The notes beneath the pieces were generated by a model. The model worked only from the letters and a program-made list of their open reading frames with translations. It was not told where the DNA came from and ran no database searches. A DNA stretch of 50,128 nucleotides from an uncultured Telmatospirillum sp. Its GTDB lineage: Bacteria > Pseudomonadota > Alphaproteobacteria > Rhodospirillales > Magnetospirillaceae. The DNA is taken from assembly GCA_903858635.1 (NCBI GenBank), contig CAIOJO010000224.1, positions 1 to 50,128 of the forward strand, written 5' to 3'. Shown piece by piece: positions 7,836-16,264 of the stretch (positions are counted from its first letter, which is position 1; the number at the start of each line of letters is the position of its first letter). The translations under genes were made by a program, and so were the position numbers.

Positions 7836-8717
7836 ATGGAGATGATCTCCGGGCTGGCGGCGGTCATCCTGCCGGTCTTCCTGCTGTCGGGCCTCGGCTA
7901 CGGGTGGGGGCGGCGCGGTCTGCCCTTCGACCATGTCTTCATCACCAACATCGTGACCATGGTGGGCTCGCCCTGCCTGATCTTCGCCACCCTCAGCAAG
8001 ATCCAGTTCGCGCCCGGCCGGATCGCGGTGATGGCCGAAGCGACGGTCGCCTGCCTGGTTCTGTTCGCCGTCGCCGGGGCGCTGGCATTGCGCCTGCTGC
8101 GGCTGCCGGCCAAGGTCTACCTGCCGTCACTGGCCTTTCCCAATATCGGCAATATGGGCCTTCCGGTGTGTCTGTTCGCCTTCGGCGATGATGGCCTGGC
8201 CTTGGCCATGATCTATTTCGCGGTGACCACCAGCTGTCAGTTCACCCTTGGCCCGGCGATCGCCGCCGGACGGCTGCGGCCGGGCGGCCTGCTGAAGGTG
8301 CCGTTCGTCTATGCGGTGGCGGCGGCGTTGCTGGTCGCCCTGCTCGGCGTCAAACTGCCGCAATGGGTCGCCAATACCGCCGCGCTGGCCGGCGGCATGA
8401 CCATTCCGTTGATGTTGATCGCCCTCGGCGTCGCCTTGGCCGAGCTGAAGATCGCCAATCTGCGCCGCGCGCTGGGCATGTCGGTGGGGCGTCTGGTCCT
8501 CGGTCTGGCCGGGGGCTGGCTGGTGGCCGAAGCGTTCGGCCTGGGAGGCGCCATGCGGGGCGTGGTGGTGATTCAGAGCGCGATGCCGGTGGCCGTCTTC
8601 AACTATCTGTTCGCCCGCATGTACGACGCGGCGCCCGAGGAAGTGGCCGGCATGGTCCTGCTGTCGACGGTGCTGTCCTACCTGACCCTGCCCTTCGTGG
8701 TTGCCTTCGTGATCTGA
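7836..8717 (+). CDS. AEC-family (auxin efflux carrier type) transporter
   Basis: A 293-residue inner-membrane protein with the two-part AEC layout: about five helices at 5-150 and five more at 160-293. Typical conserved segments include ITNIVTMVGSPCLIF and AFPNIGNMGLPV in the first half and GGMTIPLMLIALGVAL in the second. The family exports or imports organic anions. It sits divergent from the aryl-alcohol dehydrogenase, so an aromatic acid is a possible cargo, but that is contextual. The ATG at 7836 is followed by another at 7842, and neither has a strong ribosome site. Confidence 0.8.
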   Translation: MEMISGLAAVILPVFLLSGLGYGWGRRGLPFDHVFITNIVTMVGSPCLIFATLSKIQFAPGRIAVMAEATVACLVLFAVAGALALRLLRLPAKVYLPSLAFPNIGNMGLPVCLFAFGDDGLALAMIYFAVTTSCQFTLGPAIAAGRLRPGGLLKVPFVYAVAAALLVALLGVKLPQWVANTAALAGGMTIPLMLIALGVALAELKIANLRRALGMSVGRLVLGLAGGWLVAEAFGLGGAMRGVVVIQSAMPVAVFNYLFARMYDAAPEEVAGMVLLSTVLSYLTLPFVVAFVI

Positions 8718-8783
8718 CCGGTGCGGAGGAACACCAGCCGGTGGCAGGTGTTGGCCCTCCTGCATTGGCAAGGAGCGAGCGAC

Positions 8784-9170
8784 ATGCGAAAACTGGCCAC
8801 CACCGTCTTCGGGCTGACCATCCTGGCCAGCCTTACCGCCACCGCCGCGGCGCCGGCGACGCCACCGGATGGGTCGTCATCACCGCTTGTCCGCGAGGTG
8901 CAGGAGCGGTTGCAGCACCGCCGGCATTATGAGGTGGGGCCGGTCGACGGGGTGTTCGGCCGCAGCACCCATATTGCCCTGTGGTACTACCAGGAGGAGG
9001 AACATCTGCGGACCACCGGCCAGATGGACCGCGAGACGCTGGCCTCCCTCGGGCTCGGCACCGCGGCCCGGCAAATGCCGGCGGCCGCCAGCCTGCCGCA
9101 GGTGGCCCAGATCTGGGGCGAGCCACCCGCCGGCAGCGGCGTTTTCGGCATACCGTCCGAGCTGCATTAA
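8784..9170 (+). CDS. Periplasmic peptidoglycan-binding-domain protein
   Basis: A 128-residue protein with a Sec signal peptide (MRKLATTVFGLT..., cleavage near residue 22) and one PG_binding_1-like three-helix domain at about 36-90 (VREVQERL, GPVDGVFGRST, LASLGL). No catalytic domain is present. The ATG at 8784 is chosen because AAGGAG lies about ten bases upstream and the signal peptide begins there. It is likely co-transcribed with the AEC gene 66 bases upstream. Confidence 0.72.
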   Translation: MRKLATTVFGLTILASLTATAAAPATPPDGSSSPLVREVQERLQHRRHYEVGPVDGVFGRSTHIALWYYQEEEHLRTTGQMDRETLASLGLGTAARQMPAAASLPQVAQIWGEPPAGSGVFGIPSELH

Positions 9171-9201
9171 CGCAGGCTGGGGTGGATGCCAGGGTATTTA
9201 T

Positions 9202-9315
9202 AAACACCAAGAACACCAAGACGCCCGAGAAGGCTGGCCAACTGGCGGGCATTCTCTTGGTGTGGCCGCCCGAAGGGTGGCCTTGGTGCAGCCCGCCAAA
9301 GCGGGCGCTTGGTGC
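9202..9315. repeat. ACACCAAG palindromic repeat, family D
   Basis: Two direct ACACCAAGA units at 9204-9221 face CTCTTGGTGT at 9253-9263, with inner arms CGCCCG and CGGGC. A second hairpin AGCCCGC-CAAA-GCGGGC follows at 9291-9311, with further CTTGGTG copies around it. The element lies between the convergent peptidoglycan-binding gene and moeA. It looks like the common CACCAAG dispersed repeat of proteobacteria. No other copy is in this window. Confidence 0.6.
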
Positions 9316-9343
9316 TTAATTGGGGGCGCTCGGCACGGACCCC

Positions 9344-10594
9344 TCAGGCCCACAACTCGGCGAAGGGAATGAAGCCGATCGGGTCGCCCGGCGCCACCTC
9401 GGCCATCGCCTCGGGCAGGTCGATCAGCCCCTCGGCCGCCACCATCGACGTCAGGATGCCCGAGCCTTCGCGCGGGAAGCGCTGAACGACGGCGTCGGCG
9501 GTGCCGTCGGCCTCGACCCAGCCGCGCAGCCATTCACGCCGCCCCGGCCGCTTCTTGAAGTCGAAGCCGGCCGGCAGCCGCCGCATCGGCAGCCGCCAGG
9601 ACGAGCGGCCGGCCAGGCGCAGCAGCAGCGGCCGGGCGAAGATCATGAAGCAGACCATGCTGGCCACCGGATTGCCCGGCAGGCCGAGGAACGGCGTGCC
9701 GCCGATGCGGCCAAAGGCCAGCGGCCGCCCCGGCCGGATGGCGACCCGCCAGAAGTCAAGGGCCCCCAGGCTCTCGACGGCGGCCTTGATATGGTCCTCG
9801 TCGCCGGTCGAGACGCCGCCCGAGGTCAGCACCGCGTCGACCCCGTCGGCGGCCCGGGCCAGCGCCGTGGTGACCGCGTCGCGGCGGTCCGGCAGGATGC
9901 CAAGGTCGATCGGCACGCAGCCGACCAGGGTCAGCATGGCCATCACGGTGAAGCGATTGACGTCGAAGATGCTGCCGGGCGGCGCCGCGGTGCCGGGGTC
10001 GCACACTTCGTCGCCGGTGGAGAACACGGCGACCCGGGGCCGGGCCCGCACCGGCAAGCTGGGCCGGCCGATGGCGGCGGCCAAGCCGACCTCCTGCGGG
10101 CGCAGCCGCCGGCCGGCCGCCAGCACCACGTCGCCGACCTGGAAATCCTCGCCGGCCTTGCGCAGATTGGCCCCGGCCTTGCGCATCGGCGGCAATTCCA
10201 CGGCGGCACCGTCGGCCCGGCAGATCTCCTGCGGCAGTACCGTGTCGGCCCCTTCCGGCAGCGGCGCGCCGGTGAAGATGCGGGCGGCGCTGCCCGTCGC
10301 CAGTCGCTGGTCGGGGGCCATTCCGGCGCTGATCCGCAAGCCGACCGGCAACAGCGTCGTGGTGCCGGGCAGGAGATCGGCGAAGCGCACCGCATAGCCG
10401 TCGACCGCCGAGTTGTCGTAGGGCGGATTGCAGCGCTCGGCCACCACGTCCTCGGCCAGCACCCGGCCCAGCGCTTCGAGCAGCGGCACCGTCTCGACTC
10501 CGGGCACCGGGCGGACGCTGTCGACCAGGCGCGTCACCGCGTCCTCGGTCAGCAGCATGTCTTCGGTGACGGCGAAGGCGTCGGCGGTGCTCAT
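9344..10594 (-). CDS. moeA: Molybdopterin molybdenumtransferase MoeA, second paralogue
   Basis: A 416-residue MoeA, the usual length, that inserts molybdate or tungstate into adenylated molybdopterin. Family landmarks: DNSAVDGYA near 60, RIFTGAPLPEGADTV, VFSTGDE, LTSGGVSTGDED and FLGLPGNPVAS. Its start overlaps the stop of the other moeA by four bases. It is the last gene of the aor operon. Having two distinct MoeA proteins with an aldehyde oxidoreductase suggests one is specialised for tungsten, but sequence alone does not say which. Confidence 0.9.
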   Translation of the reverse strand: MSTADAFAVTEDMLLTEDAVTRLVDSVRPVPGVETVPLLEALGRVLAEDVVAERCNPPYDNSAVDGYAVRFADLLPGTTTLLPVGLRISAGMAPDQRLATGSAARIFTGAPLPEGADTVLPQEICRADGAAVELPPMRKAGANLRKAGEDFQVGDVVLAAGRRLRPQEVGLAAAIGRPSLPVRARPRVAVFSTGDEVCDPGTAAPPGSIFDVNRFTVMAMLTLVGCVPIDLGILPDRRDAVTTALARAADGVDAVLTSGGVSTGDEDHIKAAVESLGALDFWRVAIRPGRPLAFGRIGGTPFLGLPGNPVASMVCFMIFARPLLLRLAGRSSWRLPMRRLPAGFDFKKRPGRREWLRGWVEADGTADAVVQRFPREGSGILTSMVAAEGLIDLPEAMAEVAPGDPIGFIPFAELWA

Positions 10595-11853
10595 CGCATC
10601 AGGCTCTCATAGGGCAGGAACGGCACCGGCTCGCCCTCGCGAATCTCCATGACCTCGGCGCCGACATCGATCAAGCCCGTTGTTTCGACCAGCGAGGACA
10701 AGACGCTCGATTCCTGGGTGCGGAACGGCACCGCACGCTGTCCGCCGTCTTGCCAGGACAGCGAGCCGCGCAGGAACTGGCGGCGTTTGTGGTTCTTCTT
10801 GAAGCGAAATCCGGCCGGAACCAGGATCGGCTCCGCCAAGGGCGGCTCGGCGACGGCGCCGGCCAACCGGCGCAAGGGCGCCAGCCCGACCACCAGCAGG
10901 GTGACGATGGCCGAGACCGGATAGCCGGGCAGGCCGACGAAGGCTGCCTGGCCGACGGTGCCCAGGGCCACCGGCTTGCCCGGCTTGACGGCGAGGCGCC
11001 ACAGATGCAGCTTGCCGAGCCGCTCGATGGCGGTCTTCACATGGTCCTCGCCGCCCAGCGAGACGCCGCCCGAGGTGAGGATGGCCTGCTGGGTCGCCGC
11101 CGCCTCGGTGAAGGCGTCCAAGGTGGCGTCGAGCCGGTCGGGCAGATGGCCGAGATCGCTCACCTCGAAGCCCATGGCCTCGAGCACCGCCATCTGGCCG
11201 TAACGGTTGCAGCCGTAGATCTGGCCGGCGGCCAACGGCAGGCCCGGCTCCACCACTTCGTCCCCGGTCGAGATGACGCCGACCTTGAGGCGTTCGCGCA
11301 CCAGCAGATGCGACCGGCCGACCGCCGCCGCCATCGCCACATCCTGCGGCCGCAGGCGCCGCCCGGCCTTGAGAACGGTGGCCCCGGCGTGGAAGTCCTC
11401 GCCCACCGGACGGACGAAATTGCCCTGGGCCAGTCCAGCCGGCAGCACCACCCAGCGCCGTCCGTCGGCTTCCTCGATGCGGCAATCCTCGACCATCGCC
11501 ACCACATCGAGCCCGTCGGGCAGCGGCGCACCGGTGAAGATCTCGACGGCGGCGCCGCCCGGCACCGGCTCGGTCAGGGGGTGGCCGGCGGCGACCCGGG
11601 CCGCCACCGGCAGGCGGCTGGTTGCGCCCGGCGTCAGATCGGCATGGCGGGCAGCGAAGCCGTCCATCGCGGCGTTGGCGAACGGGGCCTGGGTGATCGG
11701 CGACACCACGTCCTCGGCCAGGACGCGGCCCAGGCACTGGCGGAGCGGCCGGCTCTCGGTGGCGGTCACCGGTTGCACCCGTTCGGCGATCAGCGCCCAG
11801 GCCTCCTCGAGCGACATCAAGCGGTCGGAGATGGCGAAACAGTCATTGGTCAT
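10591..11853 (-). CDS. moeA: Molybdopterin molybdenumtransferase MoeA, first paralogue
   Basis: A 420-residue MoeA homologue clearly different from its neighbour. It has FANAAMDGFA, EIFTGAPLPDGLDVV, VISTGDEV, LTSGGVSLGGEDH and FVGLPGYPVSA. The asparagine of the usual PGNP motif is tyrosine here (LPGYP), and Asp of DNSAVDGYA is Ala (ANAAMDG); both are uncommon. The ATG at 11853 has AAGGAA eight bases upstream and lies inside the end of the preceding gene (11-base overlap), so an upstream extension is unlikely. The role is metal insertion for the Aor cofactor. Confidence 0.88.
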   Translation of the reverse strand: MTNDCFAISDRLMSLEEAWALIAERVQPVTATESRPLRQCLGRVLAEDVVSPITQAPFANAAMDGFAARHADLTPGATSRLPVAARVAAGHPLTEPVPGGAAVEIFTGAPLPDGLDVVAMVEDCRIEEADGRRWVVLPAGLAQGNFVRPVGEDFHAGATVLKAGRRLRPQDVAMAAAVGRSHLLVRERLKVGVISTGDEVVEPGLPLAAGQIYGCNRYGQMAVLEAMGFEVSDLGHLPDRLDATLDAFTEAAATQQAILTSGGVSLGGEDHVKTAIERLGKLHLWRLAVKPGKPVALGTVGQAAFVGLPGYPVSAIVTLLVVGLAPLRRLAGAVAEPPLAEPILVPAGFRFKKNHKRRQFLRGSLSWQDGGQRAVPFRTQESSVLSSLVETTGLIDVGAEVMEIREGEPVPFLPYESLMR

Positions 11854-12418
11854 CGGTCGTTCCTTGAGCGGAATGAACTGGGGAGACGGCGCGCCACCAG
11901 GCACGCAAGGATTCCATGTCGCAGGCCAGCAGGGTTCCGACGCCACCCGACAGGTCGCGCCAAGGCTCCAGGTAGCGCTCGTGCAGCGAGGTCAGCACCG
12001 GGATGCCCTGGGTCATCGCCTCGAACATGTCGGGACCGAGGCCGCGGCCGAGGGATTCCTGTTTGGAAAACTTGTTGACGACAAGCAGCTCGACCTTTGC
12101 CGCGATGGCCTTGCGCAAGACCATGCTGGCTTCGGCCAGCGCCGAGTCGTCGACCACGCAGGACTCGAGCTTGGGCCCTTCATCCAGCGAAATGCTGAAC
12201 TCGGCCCCGGTCGAGGCATCGATCACCACCATGCGTTTGCGCTCGGCATCCGGGCGGATGGTGCGCTGATAAACCCCGCCCACCCGCACCCCTTGGGCCA
12301 GCAGTTCCTCGACGAAGCTGGCCATCAGTTCTTCGCCGGTCAGGCGATCGTCGCGCAGGACGACGGCGGTGCGTGCCGCCATGGCGGCGAATTCGGGCTC
12401 ATGCTGTGGGGCCGACAT
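11843..12418 (-). CDS. DUF2478 family protein (molybdenum/tungsten-linked)
   Basis: A 191-residue protein resembling the DUF2478 family, sometimes annotated as a nucleoside-triphosphatase-like protein near molybdenum genes. Visible features are a beta-alpha start (RTAVVLRDDRLTGEELM), RMVVIDASTGAEFSI, and LLVVNKFSKQESLGRGL. I see no intact Walker A. GGAGG precedes the ATG at good spacing. Placement between a small unknown gene and moeA, inside the aor operon, suggests a part in cofactor or metal handling. Function unknown. Confidence 0.7.
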   Translation of the reverse strand: MSAPQHEPEFAAMAARTAVVLRDDRLTGEELMASFVEELLAQGVRVGGVYQRTIRPDAERKRMVVIDASTGAEFSISLDEGPKLESCVVDDSALAEASMVLRKAIAAKVELLVVNKFSKQESLGRGLGPDMFEAMTQGIPVLTSLHERYLEPWRDLSGGVGTLLACDMESLRAWWRAVSPVHSAQGTTDDQ

Positions 12419-12422
12419 CGGT

Positions 12423-12713
12423 TCATCCTCCGCCGCGCTGGAAGGCGCGATCGAAATTGGCCAGGAAGGCCGCCTGTTCTACCGCATCAAAGCCCTCGAA
12501 GGCCAGATGCACGCTGCAGCGGGGCAGGATCAGCAATTCGGACAGCCGCCGCGGCGGCAACGGTTCCGCCTGCACCAGGACGCGGGCCCCATCCGGCCGC
12601 CAAGCCGTCACGGTTCCCGTGCCGTCGCGGCTGTGACTGAACCCGCGCAAGGCATAGGGCAGATGACGGAAGAACTCGTCCAGGCTGAAGCTCAGCTCGC
12701 GAAGTGCGACCAT
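12423..12713 (-). CDS. Small protein of unknown function in the aor operon
   Basis: A 96-residue protein with no signal peptide or membrane segment. The ATG at 12713 is ten bases after the moaD stop; longer frames would run antisense to nothing but through moaD itself. It begins VALRELSFSLDEFFRHLP and contains LSELLILPRCSVHLAFEGF; one cysteine is present. I do not recognise a family. Tight packing on both sides (10 and 4 bases) argues that it is a real gene and acts with the aldehyde oxidoreductase or its cofactor. Confidence 0.65.
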   Translation of the reverse strand: MVALRELSFSLDEFFRHLPYALRGFSHSRDGTGTVTAWRPDGARVLVQAEPLPPRRLSELLILPRCSVHLAFEGFDAVEQAAFLANFDRAFQRGGG

Positions 12714-12723
12714 TGCTTGGCCG

Positions 12724-12984
12724 TCAGCCGCCGCCCACCGGCGGCCAGATAGCCAAGGCATCGCCCGGCCGGATCGGCGTGGCAATGCGTTCCGATGGCG
12801 GAATGAATACGCCATTGAGCAAGACCAGGTGGCATTTCCCGGCGGGCAGGGCGAGCGCCGTGATCACGCCGTCGACCGTCGTCGAGGGGCCGATCTCGAT
12901 CAGCGCCTGGTTCTGGTCGGCGCCTGGCGGCAGATAATCGGACAATTGGGAGAACAGCTTCAGCGTCGCCGTCGCCATGCTCAT
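12724..12984 (-). CDS. MoaD-like sulfur carrier
   Basis: An 86-residue ubiquitin-fold protein ending in the di-glycine tail PPVGGG, the hallmark of MoaD. Internal landmarks are LKLFSQLSDYLPPG, VDGVITAL, LLNGVFI and IRPGDALAIWPP. MoaD carries the thiocarboxylate sulfur for the dithiolene of molybdopterin. The ATG at 12984 overlaps the aorC stop by four bases; a second in-frame ATG is two codons later. As a dedicated copy in the operon it probably serves the Aor cofactor. Confidence 0.87.
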   Translation of the reverse strand: MSMATATLKLFSQLSDYLPPGADQNQALIEIGPSTTVDGVITALALPAGKCHLVLLNGVFIPPSERIATPIRPGDALAIWPPVGGG

Positions 12985-14219
12985 ACCCCGACGGTGGCGA
13001 CGTAGCCCTGCATGAATTGTTCGGGATGGCTCATCAGGATGTCCTTCCACGGGCCGAGCCGGCGTTTCGACTGGATCAGCCCGCGCAGCACGCCGACATG
13101 CTCGGTGAGGCCCACCGTCTGGGCGCCGATCAGACGGTCCTCGGCATGGTCGAATTCAAGCCGCAGGTAGCGCCAGCCGTCCTGGTGGCGGACCGAGCTG
13201 CCGCCATTGCCCTGCCAATGACCGAACGAGGTGGAGACCAGACCCAGGGTATCGAGCACATTCATATTGAGCGAACCGATGAAGGGCAGATCGTTGCCGA
13301 CCATGTTGGCGGCGGCGACCCGGCCATGCTCGGCCGCGGTCGGCTGGATCGCATGCACCTCGGCCGCGCCCGAGACCATGTCGGCGCTCTGGCAGACGTC
13401 ACCGGCCGCATAGATGCCGGGCATATTGGTCTGTAGATGGTCGTCGACCAGGACGCCCTCGGCGGTAGCGATGCCCGACCCGGCCAGAAAGTCGAGATTG
13501 GGCCGTACCCCGGTCGAGACCACCACCAGATCGGCCGGCAGGGTTTCGCCGCCCTCCAGGCGGACGCCGAGCGACGGTGCTTGCGCATCGATGCCGACGA
13601 TCCGGGTCGAGGTGCGGACGGCCACCCCACGGCTTTCGCACCACCGCTTCAGCATGGTCCCGGCGATGTCGTCCATCATGCGTGGCACCATGCGATCGCC
13701 CATCTCCACCACCGTCAGGGCGACACGGCGGCGGGCCAGCGCTTCCAGCACGATGGTGCCGACGAAGCCGGCGCCCATCAGCACCACCTTGGCCCCAGGC
13801 TTGGCCAAGGCAGCGATGCGGCGCGCATCGTCGAGCGTCCAGCAATGATGCACCCCCGGCAGGTCGAGACCGTCGATGGGCGGGCGCGAGGGATGCGACC
13901 CGGTGGCGATCAGCAGCCGGTCGAAGCCCCGCCGGCGTCCGTCGTCGAGGCTGAGCTGGTGGCCCAGGGGATCGATGTTGGTGACCCGGCAGCCGCTCAG
14001 GGTGTCGATCCCGAGGCGGGCATAGTGGTCGACCGCCGGCCGCAGATGGGTTCCCGCCTCGTCGATCTGGCCGGTCAGCAGGTAGGGAATGGCCATGCGC
14101 GAGTAAGGCGCTTCCGGCTCGTCGCCGATCAGGCTGATGGCGCCGCCGGGATCGCCTTGGCGGATGGCCTCGGCGGCGGTGACGCCGGCCGGGCCGGCCC
14201 CGATGATCACGTAATGCAT
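12981..14219 (-). CDS. aorC: Aldehyde oxidoreductase, FAD/NAD(H)-binding subunit AorC-type
   Basis: A 412-residue pyridine nucleotide-disulfide oxidoreductase-like flavoprotein. The FAD fold starts at residue 2 (VIIGAGPAGVTAAEAI), the NAD fold is near 143 (VVLMGAGFVGTIVLEAL), and GIYAAGDV completes the FAD site. It would pass electrons from the FeS subunit to NAD+, as in the three-subunit Aor of Aromatoleum. The ATG at 14219 uses GAGGGAC as ribosome site, and that sequence is the edge of a dispersed repeat (14226-14390). It overlaps moaD by four bases. Confidence 0.85.
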   Translation of the reverse strand: MHYVIIGAGPAGVTAAEAIRQGDPGGAISLIGDEPEAPYSRMAIPYLLTGQIDEAGTHLRPAVDHYARLGIDTLSGCRVTNIDPLGHQLSLDDGRRRGFDRLLIATGSHPSRPPIDGLDLPGVHHCWTLDDARRIAALAKPGAKVVLMGAGFVGTIVLEALARRRVALTVVEMGDRMVPRMMDDIAGTMLKRWCESRGVAVRTSTRIVGIDAQAPSLGVRLEGGETLPADLVVVSTGVRPNLDFLAGSGIATAEGVLVDDHLQTNMPGIYAAGDVCQSADMVSGAAEVHAIQPTAAEHGRVAAANMVGNDLPFIGSLNMNVLDTLGLVSTSFGHWQGNGGSSVRHQDGWRYLRLEFDHAEDRLIGAQTVGLTEHVGVLRGLIQSKRRLGPWKDILMSHPEQFMQGYVATVGV

Positions 14220-14225
14220 TGCAAA

Positions 14226-14390
14226 GTCCCTCAGGCGCCGGGCGCCCGCATCCACGGGCTTGGCTCCTCCGCTAAAGCTCCGGGGCGCCCCGCGCGCGTT
14301 GCGCGCAATGCGCCAAGATGGCCGGCCAAGCCGGCCGGGGGCCAGTCACCAGGCTTCGCCTGGTTCCGGGACCATGGTCAGTGGGGCCCA
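14226..14390 (+). repeat. Multi-hairpin dispersed repeat, family A copy 1, inside the aor operon
   Basis: Begins GTCCCTCAGGCGCCGGGCGC and continues through four hairpins: GGCGCC/GGCGCC, GCCCG-CATCCA-CGGGC (14244-14259), GCGCGC-GTT-GCGCGC, and ACCAGGC-TTC-GCCTGGT (14348-14364). It fills the whole aorC-aorB spacer. Its left edge supplies the Shine-Dalgarno of aorC on the minus strand. Copies 2 and 3 (28029-28162 and 36309-36434) have the same order, but stems 2-4 of this copy differ with pairing kept. Confidence 0.85.
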
Positions 14391-14396
14391 CCACGC

Positions 14397-16247
14397 TCAG
14401 GCCAAAGCCAACCGCTTCAGGGTTTCGGCGGTCGGCACGCCGGCGGCCGACCAGCCGCGCTGGGCGTAGTATTCCGGCAGCATGGTGGCGAGGCCGGAGG
14501 CCAGGCCCTTGGCCGGTCCGGTCTTCGCCGCCTCCTTCAACAGGCGTTTCGGCAAGGTGTCGTCCTTGGCGGTCATGCCGGCCGCCAGGTTGAACTGCCG
14601 TTCCAGGTTCCAGATGCGCTCGCCGACCTCGAGCAGATAGTCCGCCGTCCATTCGCCTTCGCAGGCGGCGTCGAGCTGCGGGGCCACGTTCTCCAGGGTC
14701 CAGGCGAAACTGGTGAAGATGCAGATGCCGGCCGAATCGAAGGCGGCGGTGGCGTCCTGGAAGGCCTTGACCAGGGCCGCCTTGCCGTCGGTGACCAAAG
14801 GGTCGGTCTTGACCGGGGTGCCCATGATCTCGGAGGCCACGGTGTAGCCGCGCAGGTGGCAGGCACCGCGGTTCGAGGTGGCGTAGGACAGGCCCATGCC
14901 CTGGATGCCGCGCGGATCATAGGCGGGGAATTCCTGGCCCTTGACCGTCATCGAGAGGTCGGGATGGCCGTATTTGGCGCACAGCCGCTTCGAACCCAGG
15001 CCGATGTCGCGGCCGAAACCCTGGGCCTTGCCAGTCAGCTCGGCCAATGCGGTCAGCGCCTCGGCCGAGCCGAAGGTGAGGATGATGCCGCCGGTCTCCT
15101 TGCTGGTGATGGCGCCCAGTTCGTAGAGTTCCATGGCCGCGGCCACCGTGGCGCCGAACGAAATCGGATCGATGGCGTGTTCGTTGCACAGGAAGTTGGC
15201 GAAGGTCAGCGCTTCCAGGTCGTCCACCCCGGTGGCGGCGCCCAGGGCCCAAGCCGCCTCGTATTCGAGGCCGCCCGAGGCGTGCCGATACTCGGGCCGG
15301 TTGACGATGGTGTAATGGCCGGGGTCGATCTGCGAGATGCGCCCGCAGGCGATGGTGCAGCCGAAGCAGGCAGCATTGGTCACCAGGTTGGCCTTGCCGT
15401 CGCTGCGCCGCGGCTCCCGCATCGCTTCGGCCGAGATGCGCCGTGCACCGTCGAACTGCACATCCTGGAAGTTGCGGGTGGGCAGGGCGCCGACCTCGTT
15501 GATGACGTTCATCAGCACCTGCGTACCGTAGGTCGGCAGGCCCTGGCTGGTCACCGCATTGTCGGCCAGCACCTGCTTCTGCTCGGCCACCGATTTCAGG
15601 AAGCGCACCGGGTCCTTGACCCGCACGCCCTTGCTGCCGCGCACCGCCACCGCCTTCAGGTTCTTCGAGCCCATCACGGCGCCCACTCCGGAACGGCCGG
15701 CGGCGCGGTGCAGGTCATTGACGATGCAGGCGAACAGCACGCCGTTCTCGCCCGAGGCGCCGATGGTGGCGACGCGCAGCATCGGATCTTGGTGATGGGC
15801 CTTCAGGCCGGCGTCGGTCTCCCACACCGTCTTGCCCCAGAAGGGCTGGGCGTCGCGCAATTCGGCGCGGTCGTTCTCGACGTGGAAATAGACGGGTTTC
15901 GCGGCCCTGCCCTCGAAGATGATCATGTCCCAGCCGGCGTTCTTCAACTCGGCCCCGAACATGCCGCCCGAATTGGAGCAGGCGATGCAGCCGGTGAGCG
16001 GACCCTTGGTGACCACCGAATAGCGGCCGGCGGTCGACGCGTTGGTCCCGGTCAAGGGGCCGGTGGTGAAGATGATCTTGTTGTCGGGCGACAAGGGGTC
16101 GACCCTGGGGTCGATCTCCTCGGCCAGGTATTTGCTGGCCAGGCCCCGTTGCCCAAGATAGAGGCGGGCCCATTCGCGATTCAGGGCCTCCGACTTGACC
16201 GTGCCTTCGGTCAGGTTGACGCGGAGAAACTTGCCGGTCCAACTCAT
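14397..16247 (-). CDS. aorB: Aldehyde:ferredoxin oxidoreductase, W/Mo-bis-pterin catalytic subunit AorB-type
   Basis: A 616-residue AOR family enzyme of typical length. The N-terminal domain with the pterin-binding TTGPLTGTNASTAGRYS is at about 60-78. The single [4Fe-4S] cluster is ligated by Cys294, Cys297 and Cys301 (ACFGCTIAC) with Cys509 in DSAGICIF as fourth ligand. GACHLRG at about 461 holds the likely active-site His. It oxidises aldehydes to carboxylates with water; here aromatic aldehydes are probable given the pch and alcohol dehydrogenase genes nearby. Tungsten rather than molybdenum is the family norm. The ATG at 16247 lies 17 bases after aorA; readings further upstream run antisense-free through aorA and are not used. 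Confidence 0.92.
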   Translation of the reverse strand: MSWTGKFLRVNLTEGTVKSEALNREWARLYLGQRGLASKYLAEEIDPRVDPLSPDNKIIFTTGPLTGTNASTAGRYSVVTKGPLTGCIACSNSGGMFGAELKNAGWDMIIFEGRAAKPVYFHVENDRAELRDAQPFWGKTVWETDAGLKAHHQDPMLRVATIGASGENGVLFACIVNDLHRAAGRSGVGAVMGSKNLKAVAVRGSKGVRVKDPVRFLKSVAEQKQVLADNAVTSQGLPTYGTQVLMNVINEVGALPTRNFQDVQFDGARRISAEAMREPRRSDGKANLVTNAACFGCTIACGRISQIDPGHYTIVNRPEYRHASGGLEYEAAWALGAATGVDDLEALTFANFLCNEHAIDPISFGATVAAAMELYELGAITSKETGGIILTFGSAEALTALAELTGKAQGFGRDIGLGSKRLCAKYGHPDLSMTVKGQEFPAYDPRGIQGMGLSYATSNRGACHLRGYTVASEIMGTPVKTDPLVTDGKAALVKAFQDATAAFDSAGICIFTSFAWTLENVAPQLDAACEGEWTADYLLEVGERIWNLERQFNLAAGMTAKDDTLPKRLLKEAAKTGPAKGLASGLATMLPEYYAQRGWSAAGVPTAETLKRLALA

Positions 16248-16264
16248 GCTACGTCCCTCCGTGT

